NCBI RefSeq assembly: GCF_000743575.1
Contig: NZ_JQGC01000012.1
Coordinates: forward strand, 1 to 64,000
Direction of reading: 5' to 3'
Origin: Devosia riboflavina
GTDB lineage: Bacteria > Pseudomonadota > Alphaproteobacteria > Rhizobiales > Devosiaceae
DNA length: 64,000 nt
The notes beneath the pieces are model-generated. The model worked only from the letters and a program-made list of their open reading frames with translations. It made no database searches and had not been told where the DNA came from. A program made the position numbers and the translations under genes. This document shows, one piece after another, positions 8,288-16,529 of this stretch. Position 1 is the first letter of the stretch. Each line of letters begins with the position of its first letter.

Positions 8288-8396
8288 GCACCCCCACCCT
8301 CATTCCCTCCCCACAAGGGGGAGGGAGGCGCAGGCTGAGACTTCACGGTTTCGTTGTCTCCCCCTTGTGGGGAGGGACTAAGGGTGGGGGTAACCT
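8288..8396. repeat. Dispersed palindromic repeat, family C
   Basis: An imperfect long palindrome. CCCCCACCCTCATTCCCTCC at the left and GGGAGGGACTAAGGGTGGGGG at the right pair around inner arms CCCCACAAGGGGGAGGGA and CTCCCCCTTGTGGGGAGGG. The closest relative in the window is at 23228-23336. It lies at the convergent end of the flotillin and DHA2 genes and may serve as a bidirectional transcript end. Confidence 0.8.
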
Positions 8397-8399
8397 TGC

Positions 8400-9974
8400 C
8401 TATGACGTTGCAGTTGCGGGGGCGCCAACCACAGAAGCCGCGCCCTCTTCTTCAGCCTTGATTTCCGCCTCGGGCTCCTTGCGGAGTGTGTTCGACAGGG
8501 GCCGTTCTTCGAGGAGGAAGGTCAGGCCGAAAGCCAGCACGGCGGCGGCCGCCGCCGTATAGAAGACCGGGTGCAAGGCGCCGGCAAAGGCTTCGAGCAC
8601 CAGGTTGCGGGTTGCCTCGGGCAAGGCAGCGACGGCCTGGGCACTAAAGCTGCCGGAGTGGCCGGCGGGCATGGCGTCGCCGAGGCGCGAAGCAAGGCCG
8701 CTCGAGAAGATGGCGCCGAAGACCGACACGCCGATGGAGCCACCGATCTGGCGGAAGAGCGTGGTGCCGGCAGTGGCTGCGCCGACGACTTCGCGCGGGA
8801 CGGCGTTTTGCGTCGCGGTGACGCTGACGCTGTTGACCGGGCCAATACCGACACCGACGAGGAACATGTAGATCGCGACCTGCCAGGACGGGGTGTCGAG
8901 CTGCATGGAGCCGAGCAGCATAAGGCCGGCGATCAGGACGAAGGTCGAGAGGCGCGGCAGGATGCGATAGCGGCCGGTGCGGGTCATGAAAAAGCCCGAG
9001 AGGGTCGAAGCGCCGATCAGGCCCACCATCATGGGCACGAGCTGCATCGCTGATTCAGTGGGCGAGATGCCCTTGGCGAGCTGCAGATACATGGGCAGGA
9101 AGGTGATCGAGCCGAACATGGCCATGCCGACGAGGAAGCCGATGGCATTGGTCACCGCAAAGGTATTGTTGCGGAAGAGCGAGAGCGGCAGGACAGGTTC
9201 GGCGGCGCGGGATTCGACCCAGAGGAACGTGCCGAGCGCGGCAATGGCGAAGACAATCAGGCCGATGATTTCGACCGAGGCCCAGGCGAAAGTGTTGCCG
9301 CCGAGCGAGGTGGCAAGCACGAAGGCGGTGAGGCCGCCCGAGAGCAGGACGAAACCGGCATAGTCGATGCTGTGCGAAACGCGATCGGCACGCGGCTTCA
9401 GGGCCACGGCGATAACGGCGAGCGCCAGAATGCCGAGCGGCAGGTTGATAAGGAAAATCCATTGCCAGGAAATGTGCTCGACGATGATGCCGCCGAGCAG
9501 CGGACCAACAACTGTGGCGACACCGAAGACAGCGCCGAAAAGGCCCTGCACCTTGCCGCGCTGGCGCGGAGGAATGATGTCCGCCACCACGGTCATGGCG
9601 ACGACCATGAGGCCGCCACCGCCGAGGCCCTGGATGGCGCGGGCGAAGATAAGGAAGGTCATCGAGCTGGCCGTGGCCGAGAGCACGGCGCCGATGAGGA
9701 AGATGACGATGGCGGCCTGCAGCACGATCTTGCGGCCATAGAGGTCGCCGAGCTTGCCATAGATGGGGGCTACAACGGTCGAGCTCAGGAGATAGGCGAT
9801 GACCACCCAGGTGAGGTGATCGAGCCCGCCGAGTTGGCCGACAATGGTGGGAAGAGCGGTGGAAACGATGGTTTGGCCGAGAGAAGCCAGAAGCAGGGTG
9901 ACGGCGACGGCGCCGATGACCAGCTTGGTCGATTGGTCCTGCGGCGCTTCGGCCGGTTGAATGGGTTGTGACAT
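8400..9974 (-). CDS. DHA2 family MFS multidrug efflux transporter (EmrB/QacA type)
   Basis: A 524-residue inner-membrane transporter with about 14 hydrophobic helices. Helix 1 contains LGQTIVSTALPTIVGQLG. The cytoplasmic loop 2-3 has the MFS motif A variant GKLGDLYGRK. Motif C-like glycines occur in the helix reading GPLLGGIIVEHISWQWIFLINLP. These features mark drug:H+ antiporters of the DHA2 family. The start is ATG 9974 (MSQPIQPAEAP); a longer frame exists but reaches into the regulator promoter region. It is divergent from a MarR-type gene, so it is probably repressed by that protein and induced by a toxic ligand. The drug spectrum is not predictable. Confidence 0.92.
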   Translation of the reverse strand: MSQPIQPAEAPQDQSTKLVIGAVAVTLLLASLGQTIVSTALPTIVGQLGGLDHLTWVVIAYLLSSTVVAPIYGKLGDLYGRKIVLQAAIVIFLIGAVLSATASSMTFLIFARAIQGLGGGGLMVVAMTVVADIIPPRQRGKVQGLFGAVFGVATVVGPLLGGIIVEHISWQWIFLINLPLGILALAVIAVALKPRADRVSHSIDYAGFVLLSGGLTAFVLATSLGGNTFAWASVEIIGLIVFAIAALGTFLWVESRAAEPVLPLSLFRNNTFAVTNAIGFLVGMAMFGSITFLPMYLQLAKGISPTESAMQLVPMMVGLIGASTLSGFFMTRTGRYRILPRLSTFVLIAGLMLLGSMQLDTPSWQVAIYMFLVGVGIGPVNSVSVTATQNAVPREVVGAATAGTTLFRQIGGSIGVSVFGAIFSSGLASRLGDAMPAGHSGSFSAQAVAALPEATRNLVLEAFAGALHPVFYTAAAAAVLAFGLTFLLEERPLSNTLRKEPEAEIKAEEEGAASVVGAPATATS

Positions 9975-10071
9975 TGGGGCAATCCTCAAAATAGAGAGGA
10001 CCGGCGCCCGGCGTCGGCCCTTGCGAAATGAATTCTGACGGCATAAATGTGCTGCAAGCAATTACATGTCA

Positions 10072-10099
10072 ATAGCATGCAATTGCGGATAGCATGCAA
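10072..10099. promoter_or_regulatory. Candidate MarR operator repeats
   Basis: Two exact copies of ATAGCATGCAA start 17 nt apart at 10072 and 10089, in the 141-nt gap between the divergent efflux pump and MarR-type regulator genes. The core GCATGC is self-palindromic. The location suggests binding by the neighbouring regulator; this is inferred, not shown. Confidence 0.5.
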
Positions 10100-10115
10100 A
10101 ACTGCGGGGGCTGCC

Positions 10116-10721
10116 ATGCCGCTGAGTGTAGAAAACGAGATGAACAAGGTGTTGATGCAGGCCGGGCTCGATGCCGAAACCGCCGAGGCGGTGGTGGAGA
10201 TCGATGGCCTGATGCAGAAGTGGCGGCGGCGCGCGCAGAAGCGCGAGCTCGGCCAGCGGGCATTGGTGCATCTCAAGATCGAGCTGGATCTGGCGCAACT
10301 CGATGTGCTCTTCGCCATAGCCGGGCCGATGGACCCGGCCGAAGCGCCGGGCGAAACCATGGTTGCGACGGTGGCCGAGCGGATCAATATCGACCCGTCA
10401 CGCGCGAGCCGTCTTGTGAGCGATATGGTGGACCAGGGCTATGCTCGAAGGGCAGTGAGCCAGGCGGATGCGCGACGGACCATTATCGAATTGACCGCGC
10501 GCGGGCGGGCCGTGGTGGAAGCGGTGCGCGCCTACAAGTTTCTCGTCATGGGCGATTTTCTTGGCGAGTGGAGCGCGGAGGACCTGGCCGTGTTCGTGCC
10601 GCTGCTCAAGCGTTTTGGGACCTGGATGGACGGCATCGATCCGGCGGCGGAAAAGCATGCGGATGAAATCGCCGCGCTGGCCGAAAGCATAGCGCGGGCG
10701 GGGGTGCGGGAGCCGGCATAG
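10116..10721 (+). CDS. MarR family transcriptional regulator
   Basis: A 201-residue DNA-binding protein. After an N-terminal helical segment (about 1-55), the winged helix-turn-helix covers about 60-145. It includes VAERINIDPSRASRLVSDMVDQGYARR as recognition region and QADARRTIIELTARG as wing, both typical of MarR. The start is ATG 10116, since earlier starts would run through the promoter. It is larger than the usual 140-160 residues because of extra N- and C-terminal helices. Divergence from the DHA2 pump suggests it represses both genes. Confidence 0.88.
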   Translation: MPLSVENEMNKVLMQAGLDAETAEAVVEIDGLMQKWRRRAQKRELGQRALVHLKIELDLAQLDVLFAIAGPMDPAEAPGETMVATVAERINIDPSRASRLVSDMVDQGYARRAVSQADARRTIIELTARGRAVVEAVRAYKFLVMGDFLGEWSAEDLAVFVPLLKRFGTWMDGIDPAAEKHADEIAALAESIARAGVREPA

Positions 10722-10777
10722 GCCGGTCACTCTGCTAAGTGCTTCACGTTGGTGCTGAGACGCCCGGCACTCTCGAT

Positions 10778-10849
10778 TGTCACCCCGGCGAAGGCCGGGG
10801 CCCATCCTGATATCTCAAGCTGGGTCCCGGCCTTCGCCGGGATGACAGC
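10778..10849. repeat. Dispersed palindromic repeat, family B
   Basis: Arms GTCACCCCGGCGAAGGCCGG and CCGGCCTTCGCCGGGATGAC flank a centre with GATATCTC. It lies at the convergent junction of the MarR gene and the DUF718 gene. Confidence 0.85.
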
Positions 10850-10900
10850 TAGTGGGTGGAAAAGCATCATAGCCAGGCGATACGGATCGCTTGGGCCGCT

Positions 10901-11227
10901 CTAATGCGTTCGCATGTCATATTCGGCGGCGGCTTCGCCCGAGACCGGGTCGGTGACGCCGAGATCGCCGCCGAGGTCTTCCAGCATTGGCCGCAGGCCG
11001 TCGAGCGACTTGATCATGGCGGGACGTGCCTTGACGATGCTGTCAAAGCCTTCCCACTCGCCGAGCACGCAATAGGCGCGCTCGCCGGTTTTGACGAGGC
11101 TGAAGCGGCGCATGCCGGCAGCCTTCAGTTCCTCGCCGGCTGTCTTCAGCAAGGCATTGTGATGGGCAATAAACGCGTCTTCCGAGCCGGGTTTCACCCG
11201 CATACGCACAATATTATAGGCCGTCAT
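10901..11227 (-). CDS. Antibiotic biosynthesis monooxygenase-like (ABM fold) protein
   Basis: A 108-residue small alpha/beta protein. It has the ferredoxin-like dimeric ABM/DUF718 look: an N-terminal strand NIVRMRVKPGSEDAFIAHHNALL, a helix, and then MRRFSLVKTGERAYCVLGEWEGFDSI. It is likely cytoplasmic. The start at ATG 11227 follows a GGGAGG about 8 nt upstream. Enzymatic activity is not certain, since many family members are of unknown function. It is monocistronic, facing the MarR gene across a repeat. Confidence 0.75.
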   Translation of the reverse strand: MTAYNIVRMRVKPGSEDAFIAHHNALLKTAGEELKAAGMRRFSLVKTGERAYCVLGEWEGFDSIVKARPAMIKSLDGLRPMLEDLGGDLGVTDPVSGEAAAEYDMRTH

Positions 11228-11393
11228 CAAGGGCCTCCCATGTTGGCCGCTCAGGCCCACGTGACCTGACGCGGAGCCTCTATTCTACTCCTCCAAAAGT
11301 GCCGTTCACAGCGGATTCCAAGTCGATGAAATCGATTTCGATGGACGAATTATCGGGTCGGCGCTAGGTCTTGCCGCTCTCTGGGAGGGGACG

Positions 11394-12608
11394 ATGACTG
11401 CGAGACCACGCCTGCCGGTGACGGCGCTGCTCGGAACGAACATGTTCTTTTCGGGCGTCACCTATGCCGCCACCATGCCCTATGCCTCGCTCGTGGGCGT
11501 CGATACGCTGGGCATGTCGCCCGGCTGGTTCGCCACAGTCATGGCGGCGGGCTCGATATTGGGCACGCTGGTATCGCTGACGCTGGGCTATATCTCCGAC
11601 AAACTGCCCGACCGGCGTCTGCTGGTGCTGGCGACTGCCCTTGCGGGGATCATTGCCCATGGCATGATCTATGTCTGGCCGACGCAGCTCAGCTTTATGA
11701 TCGCCATGGCGCTGGTCATGCCGGTTGCCGGCGCCTGTTATGGGCAATGCTTTGCCTATGTGCGCGTCTACTATGTGACGCACGATCCCAAGCGCGCTGA
11801 TTTCATGGTCACGGCGCTGCGCATGGTGTTTACGCTCGCCTGGATCGTCGTGCCACCGCTGGCGGGCTGGATCGCGGCGGAATTCGACATTTTCAATGTC
11901 TATCTGGCGTCCTCGCTGAGCTATGCGGCCGTGGCGGCGATCTTTGCGCTGCTGATGGCGGACAAGGCGACCGCGGTGCAGATGCCGCCGCCGGTGCGGG
12001 CGGAGGGGGCGTCGCTGCTTTCGACCTTTGCCCTGCCCCTTGGGACGCTTGCGGGTCTCGCGGGACTGGTGGTGATGACGGCGGCCATGCGCATCCTGAC
12101 CTTTACGGTGCCGCTGTTCATCGTTGGCGACCTCGGCGGGACCGTTACCGATGTGGGTTTCTATGCCGGGATCACCGCCGCGATCGAGGCGCCGTGCATG
12201 TTGTTGCTCGCCTATCTCACCACCAGGTGGACCAAGGAAACACTGCTCGCGGCGGCGGGTCTGGTGATGGCGGCGTTTATCGGGATTGCCAGCATCTTGA
12301 CCAGCATGGCGGCGTTTTACTGGCTGCTGCTGCTCAATGGGCTGGGGACGGCGGCGCTGATGAGCGTCAACATCCCCTATGTGCAGGATGCGATCAAAGG
12401 CCGGGTGGGCCTTTCGACATCGCTGATGGATGTCGTGGCCATTGCCGCCAACCTCTTGGGGGCGACGGCCTTTGGGCTGCTGACGACGGGCGGGAACTAT
12501 CGCTTTGCGCTGATGGTCGGGGCCGGCGTGGCAGTTGTCGGCGCGGCAATCATGGCGTTCGGCAATATGTCGCGTCTTGGCGAATTGCGGACGGCAGAGG
12601 CGACCTAG
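11394..12608 (+). CDS. MFS transporter, sugar-efflux (SetA/SotB)-like
   Basis: A 404-residue inner-membrane protein with 12 predicted helices. The ATG follows GGGAGGGG by 4 nt. The loop 2-3 motif reads GYISDKLPDRRLL, a form of MFS motif A. The helix 4-5 region YVRVYYVTHDPKRADFMVTALRMVFTLAWIVVPPLAGW resembles the Arg- and Trp-containing segment of SetA-type sugar efflux transporters. The substrate assignment is an inference from that resemblance. It ends just before a bidirectional terminator shared with the DEAD-box helicase gene. Confidence 0.82.
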   Translation: MTARPRLPVTALLGTNMFFSGVTYAATMPYASLVGVDTLGMSPGWFATVMAAGSILGTLVSLTLGYISDKLPDRRLLVLATALAGIIAHGMIYVWPTQLSFMIAMALVMPVAGACYGQCFAYVRVYYVTHDPKRADFMVTALRMVFTLAWIVVPPLAGWIAAEFDIFNVYLASSLSYAAVAAIFALLMADKATAVQMPPPVRAEGASLLSTFALPLGTLAGLAGLVVMTAAMRILTFTVPLFIVGDLGGTVTDVGFYAGITAAIEAPCMLLLAYLTTRWTKETLLAAAGLVMAAFIGIASILTSMAAFYWLLLLNGLGTAALMSVNIPYVQDAIKGRVGLSTSLMDVVAIAANLLGATAFGLLTTGGNYRFALMVGAGVAVVGAAIMAFGNMSRLGELRTAEAT

Positions 12609-12628
12609 TGTTTTTGACCATAGAATAA

Positions 12629-12651
12629 ATCCCCGCCCGAGGGGCGGGGAT
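12629..12651. terminator. Bidirectional intrinsic terminator
   Basis: ATCCCCGCCC (12629-12638) and GGGCGGGGAT (12642-12651) form a perfect 10-bp stem with a GAG loop, between convergent MFS and helicase genes. The T-rich flanks are modest on both sides. Confidence 0.8.
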
Positions 12652-12662
12652 AGATTTCATGC

Positions 12663-14561
12663 TTAGTCCTGGGCGCGCGGCTTCTTGTGGTCCTTGGACT
12701 TGGGCTTGCGCGGGGCTTCGCCCTCGGCCGGCTTGGACCATTTCGGCTTGCCCTTATTCTTGTCGAAGGGCTTGCCTTCCTTTGGTTTGAAGGACTTAGC
12801 GGGACGCGGCGCATCGGCAGCCGGAGCGGCGAAATCGTCCGGACGCAGATTGCCGGAGCCATAGCGCTGCTTGCGGTCGGCCTTTTCGGGGCGCGGCGCG
12901 CTGGGGTCGTAGGGGACCGGCGGGCCGGGAGGACGGCGCTTGGATTGCGGCTTTTGCTCGGTGGGACCGTCGATGGCGGAGATGTAGACGCCCTTTTCGC
13001 CGGTGCCGTTCTTGCCGACGGCCTTGAGGAAACTATCCACCTTATCCGCCGCGACCTCGAAGATGGTTTCGGTGTCGAAAATGCGGATGGAGCCGATGGC
13101 GCCCTTGGTGACGTTGCCGGCCTTGCAGATCATGGGCAAAAGCCAGCGCGGCTCGGCTCTTTGCTTGCGGCCAACCGTGACCTTGAACCAGGTGCCGCCG
13201 GCGAAAGCTTCGCGGGTGCGGGGCTCGCGCTTGTCGAAATCGGTGACGAGCGTTGCCGAGATATCCTCGGGGATCGGACGGGCGGTGAGCTGCAGGCGCA
13301 GATAGGCCGCAGCCAGGGCTTCGGGTGCCCATTTGGTTAGCAGACTGTCCACACTTGGACGCTCGTCATCGGTGATTACGTCACTCAAAAGCGAATTGGT
13401 GAGAATGGACTCGCGATAGCGCGCGTCGATGGCCTCGGCGGTCGGCGGCGCGATGTTCTCGGCTTCGATTTTCGCGGTGCGCAGGATCGACTGGGCGACG
13501 CGGCGGCGATGGGTCGGGGAGATGACGACGCAGGTACCCTTGCGACCGGCTCGGCCGGTGCGGCCAGAGCGGTGCAACAGGGTTTCGGCATTCATGGGCA
13601 GTTCGGCATGGATGACGAGGTCGAGATTGGGCAGGTCGATGCCGCGGGCGGCGACGTCGGTGGCGACGCAGATACGGGCGCGGCCGTCGCGCATGGCCTG
13701 GAGGGCATTGGTGCGCTCGGCCTGGGTCAGTTCGCCCGAGAGGGTGACGACGTCGAAGCCGCGATTGTGAAGGCGGGCCGAGAGGTGCTTTACCGCTTCA
13801 CGGGTCGAGGCGAAGACGATGGTATTGGTGCTTTCGTACCAGAGGAGCGTGTTGATGACGGCGTTTTCGCGCTCGTCGGCCGGCACGGTCATCAGCTTGT
13901 ATTCGATATCGGCGTGCTGCTCGCCGGACGACGTTGCAGAGATGCGCAGGGCATTGCGCTGGAAGGTTTCGGCGAGCTTGGCGATCGGCTTGGCGACGGT
14001 TGCCGAGAAGAGCAGCGTGCGACGCTCTTCGGGGGCGGCGGCAAGGATGAATTCGAGGTCCTCGCGAAAACCGAGGTCGAGCATTTCGTCGGCTTCGTCG
14101 AGCACGACGGCGCGGAGCGAGGACATGTCGAGCGCGCCGCGGGTGATGTGATCGCGCAGGCGCCCCGGCGTACCGACGACGATATGGGCGCCTCGTTCAA
14201 GGGCGCGACGCTCGGTGCGCGGGTCCATGCCGCCGACGCAGGAGACGGTACGGGCGCCCATCTTGGCATAGAGCCATTCGAGTTCGCGCTGCACCTGCAT
14301 GGCCAATTCGCGGGTCGGGGCGATGACGAGGCCGAGGGGGATTTCAGCGGGGGGCAGGATTTCGGCGCCATCGAGCAGCGTCGGCGCGATGGCCATGCCG
14401 AAGGCGACGGTCTTGCCCGAGCCGGTCTGGGCGGAAACAAGGAGATCGCGGCCATCGGCCTCGTCCTCGATCACCGCGGACTGGACCGGGGTCAGGTTTT
14501 CGTAGCCCTTAGCCGTGAGGGCGGCGGCGATAGGGGCGAAGATGTTTTCTGGCAGGGACAT
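12663..14561 (-). CDS. DEAD/DEAH box RNA helicase with DbpA-type RNA-binding domain
   Basis: A 632-residue ATP-dependent RNA helicase. Walker A is SAQTGSGKT (residues 43-51), motif II is VLDEADEMLDLGF near 155, motif III is SAT, and motif VI is HRSGRTGRAGR near 335. A DbpA-like RRM (about 470-540, WFKVTVGRKQRAEPRWLLPMI) follows. A Lys/Pro/Arg-rich disordered tail ends the protein, as in CsdA/DeaD and RhlE relatives. The start is ATG 14561 (MSLPENIF); the longer frame has no family support. The role is probably ribosome assembly or cold adaptation. The gene has a long upstream region (14562-14704) that could be a leader RNA. Confidence 0.93.
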   Translation of the reverse strand: MSLPENIFAPIAAALTAKGYENLTPVQSAVIEDEADGRDLLVSAQTGSGKTVAFGMAIAPTLLDGAEILPPAEIPLGLVIAPTRELAMQVQRELEWLYAKMGARTVSCVGGMDPRTERRALERGAHIVVGTPGRLRDHITRGALDMSSLRAVVLDEADEMLDLGFREDLEFILAAAPEERRTLLFSATVAKPIAKLAETFQRNALRISATSSGEQHADIEYKLMTVPADERENAVINTLLWYESTNTIVFASTREAVKHLSARLHNRGFDVVTLSGELTQAERTNALQAMRDGRARICVATDVAARGIDLPNLDLVIHAELPMNAETLLHRSGRTGRAGRKGTCVVISPTHRRRVAQSILRTAKIEAENIAPPTAEAIDARYRESILTNSLLSDVITDDERPSVDSLLTKWAPEALAAAYLRLQLTARPIPEDISATLVTDFDKREPRTREAFAGGTWFKVTVGRKQRAEPRWLLPMICKAGNVTKGAIGSIRIFDTETIFEVAADKVDSFLKAVGKNGTGEKGVYISAIDGPTEQKPQSKRRPPGPPVPYDPSAPRPEKADRKQRYGSGNLRPDDFAAPAADAPRPAKSFKPKEGKPFDKNKGKPKWSKPAEGEAPRKPKSKDHKKPRAQD

Positions 14562-14704
14562 AAAGGGGCTTTCATAAAGCGGAATAGCCCCGGTGAGCGC
14601 GATGTCCGTTCCCAAGAGGCGGCATCTTCGCTGGCAGAAGGGCTTTTGTGGCGCCGGATTCCCCACCATTTCGGGGAGCGTCGTCGGTCCTGTTTGTACA
14701 TTCT

Positions 14705-14741
14705 AGCACAAACAAGCAAAAGGCCGCCCGGCTGGGCGGCC
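14705..14741 (-). terminator. Intrinsic terminator on the minus strand
   Basis: GGCCGCCC (14722-14729) and GGGCGGCC (14734-14741) form a perfect 8-bp stem with a GGCT loop on the plus strand. Read on the minus strand, the stem is followed by TTTTGCTTGTTTGTG. It lies downstream of the minus-strand tautomerase gene. Confidence 0.7.
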
Positions 14742-14854
14742 AATATTGGGTGCTGTCTAGCGGCGGGCCCCGTCCCGCGCAATGGCTGGGACTGCATGAG
14801 GGGCAAGGCCCCTCCGCATGGCTCGGCCGCAGATTGCTACGTCACCCACCGGCT

Positions 14855-14925
14855 GTCATCCCGGCGAAGGCCGGGATCCAACTTGATATCTCAGGATGGG
14901 CCCCGGCCTTCGCCGGGGTGACAAC
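14855..14925. repeat. Dispersed palindromic repeat, family B
   Basis: Arms GTCATCCCGGCGAAGGCCGG and CCGGCCTTCGCCGGGGTGAC flank a centre with GATATCTC, as at 10778. The two arms are almost perfect reverse complements, so the transcript would fold into a long hairpin. Confidence 0.85.
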
Positions 14926-14966
14926 CGAGGATGAAGAAGCCGCGTTGGCCCGTTGAGGCCTCGGCC

Positions 14967-15173
14967 CTACTCCTTTGGCTGCTTGCGCAGCTCAGAGACC
15001 GGCTTGCCCTTGAAACCCCAGTTTTCGAGCGGCACTTCGTCGATGACGACATGTGTGCTCTCGGGGTTCTTGTTGAGCACGCGGACCATGATCTCCGTAA
15101 TGCCCGCGATCACTTCGGCCTTTTGTTCGGCGGTGACGCCGTCGTCGAGAATGCGGACATTGACGTAGGGCAT
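14967..15173 (-). CDS. 4-oxalocrotonate tautomerase family protein
   Basis: A 68-residue protein that begins MPYVNVRILDDGVT. After Met removal, Pro1 is the catalytic base of this family. The length (usually 60-70) and the helix TAEQKAEVIAGITEIMVRVL fit a hexameric small tautomerase. The start is ATG 15173, which gives the N-terminal proline and has GGGAGGGG upstream. It is cytoplasmic. The natural substrate is unknown, since no meta-cleavage pathway genes are nearby. It lies downstream of ndk on the same strand, separated by a structured repeat. Confidence 0.88.
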   Translation of the reverse strand: MPYVNVRILDDGVTAEQKAEVIAGITEIMVRVLNKNPESTHVVIDEVPLENWGFKGKPVSELRKQPKE

Positions 15174-15204
15174 CGGCCCCTCCCAGAGTTCGTGGCGTTC
15201 AGCT

Positions 15205-15324
15205 CTCAAATCGCTCCACTGGAGCGACTTGCCACCAGCCTTCGCATGGCTCAGGGCGTAAGTCACTCAAATCGCTCCACCGGAGCGATTTGCCGGTCGG
15301 CAAGTGCCGACCGTCGTGACTTAC
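15205..15324. repeat. Structured repeat between ndk and tautomerase genes
   Basis: There are two copies of a small palindrome: AAATCGCTCC...GGAGCGACTT (15208-15230) and AAATCGCTCC...GGAGCGATTT (15269-15291). The right copy sits inside an outer stem GTAAGTCAC (15258-15266) / GTGACTTAC (15316-15324), beside a third stem CGGTCGGC (15294-15301) / GCCGACCG (15306-15313). Together they predict a three-way junction. The outer stem covers the ndk stop codon at 15321-15323. Confidence 0.7.
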
Positions 15325-15743
15325 CCAACCAGTTCGTCGTCGGTGAAGAAGAACTTGATTTCCTGGGCAGCGGTTTCCGGAGCGTCGGAACCGTGGACCG
15401 AGTTTTCGCCGACGGAGAGGGCGAATTCCTTGCGGATGGTGCCATCAGCAGCGTTTGCCGGGTTGGTGGCGCCCATGATTTCGCGGTTCTTGAGGATTGC
15501 GCCTTCGCCTTCGAGGACCTGGACGACAACCGGGGAAGCGATCATCTGCTCGACGAGTTCGCCGAAGAAGGGGCGTTCCTTGTGAACAGCGTAGAAGCCT
15601 TCGGCCTGGGCGCGGGTCATATGGATCTTCTTGAGGGCGATCGGGCGCAGACCGGCGTCTTCGAACTTGGTCAGGATCTTGCCGATGAGGTTACGACGGA
15701 CGGCATCGGGCTTGATGATGGAGAAGGTGCGTTCAATCGCCAT
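15321..15743 (-). CDS. ndk: Nucleoside-diphosphate kinase
   Basis: A 140-residue cytoplasmic enzyme that transfers the gamma-phosphate from ATP to nucleoside diphosphates through a phosphohistidine. The catalytic His117 is in the motif GENSVHGSD. The nucleotide-binding N-terminus reads [15 protein letters not shown], and the length equals the family standard. The start is ATG 15743 (MAIERTFS); a longer in-frame extension is not part of the family. It is monocistronic or leads into the tautomerase gene. Its stop codon lies inside a predicted RNA junction. Confidence 0.98.
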   Translation of the reverse strand: MAIERTFSIIKPDAVRRNLIGKILTKFEDAGLRPIALKKIHMTRAQAEGFYAVHKERPFFGELVEQMIASPVVVQVLEGEGAILKNREIMGATNPANAADGTIRKEFALSVGENSVHGSDAPETAAQEIKFFFTDDELVG

Positions 15744-15974
15744 GGCGGAAGAAATCCTGCTTGTGCTTGGAAAGGTGGGGCCTTTTAGCGGGAGAGTTTG
15801 ACGGAGGCAAGACGGGGTGAGCGCGGCAATTGCGGTGAGATTGCGCGGAAATGGATTTTGTCCTAAGCCGGTTTTCGTTGGCACCGTCCTTCTCGTTTCA
15901 AATCCGAAACCGCCCTACCCTCTCCGGCACCGTCCGGGCCGTTGCGGCAGGTTTCCAAAGAAGGAGGTTGTGCG

Positions 15975-16379
15975 ATGAGTGATATCGCCGACCACGGCGT
16001 CCGCTTTGGACGAATTGCCGCCATGCTTCCCGTCTCTGACATGGCCAAGGCCGAGGCGTTCTATGTCGACATTCTCGGCTTTACGAAGGTGTTCGAGAAC
16101 GGCACTCCCGTCGGATTCATGATCCTCAAGCGCGACGCGGCGGAAATGCATCTCACGCTGCAGCCGCAGCATAAGGCGGCTGACTTCAATGTCGCGCATT
16201 TGCTGGTCGATGATGCGGAGGCGCTGTTCGCGCGGTGCCAGGGGGCCGGGCTCAGGATTATCAAGGGTCTTAAGGACAAGGACTATGGCCTCCGCGCCTT
16301 CGTCTTCGAGGACCCGGATGGCAACAGGATCGATGTGGGCCAGATCATCGAACGCGTGTCGCCACAGATGGATAGCTAG
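15975..16379 (+). CDS. VOC (glyoxalase/bleomycin resistance) family protein
   Basis: A 134-residue single-domain protein with the two beta-alpha-beta-beta-beta modules of the vicinal oxygen chelate fold. The first contains AAMLPVSDMAKAEAFYVDILGF, and the second contains NVAHLLVDDAEALFARCQGAG and ends with FVFEDPDGNRIDVGQ. The late Glu/Asp and early His typical of metal-binding members are only partly clear, so a binding protein like bleomycin resistance protein is as likely as an enzyme. A strong AAGGAGG precedes ATG 15975. Confidence 0.85.
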   Translation: MSDIADHGVRFGRIAAMLPVSDMAKAEAFYVDILGFTKVFENGTPVGFMILKRDAAEMHLTLQPQHKAADFNVAHLLVDDAEALFARCQGAGLRIIKGLKDKDYGLRAFVFEDPDGNRIDVGQIIERVSPQMDS

Positions 16380-16419
16380 TCGGTTTCCCGAGTGAATGCG
16401 GGGCCTCTGGTGCAAACGG

Positions 16420-16456
16420 AGGTTCCCGCTTTCGCGGGAATGACATGGTGGGTGGG
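16420..16456. repeat. Dispersed palindromic repeat, family A (short copy)
   Basis: GAGGTTCCCGCTTTCGCGGG followed by AATGACATGGTGGGTGGGG is a shortened copy of the element at 160-236. It lies between the VOC and RidA genes. The frame of the RidA gene stays open through it, giving a false N-terminal extension containing VPAFAGMT. Confidence 0.75.
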
Positions 16457-16529
16457 GTGGGCAGTAGGACTGCTGACATCATTCGACGTTGGGGTCGTTG
16501 ATGCTCCTTCCATCAACAGGAGGTTTGCC

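Larger units (their letters stand above)
14562..14966. other. 405-nt gap: helicase upstream region, terminator and family-B repeat
   Basis: No gene seen. On the minus strand, a GC hairpin with a T-rich tail (14705-14741) would end transcripts from the tautomerase gene. The segment 14562-14704 then precedes the helicase start and holds GTTTGT (14693-14698) / ACAAAC (14707-14712). A family-B palindrome lies at 14855-14925. Confidence 0.6.

Noticed and set aside
10856..11269. Plus-strand frame over the DUF718 gene
   Set aside because: The minus-strand frame has family motifs and a ribosome binding site; the plus frame has neither.
13509..14921. 470-codon open frame on the plus strand
   Set aside because: Antisense to the DEAD-box helicase, with Gly/Asp/Arg-rich composition typical of shadow frames.
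16392..16529. N-terminal extension of the RidA protein
   Set aside because: The extension translates a family-A repeat; ATG 16530 has AGGAGG and gives the family length.
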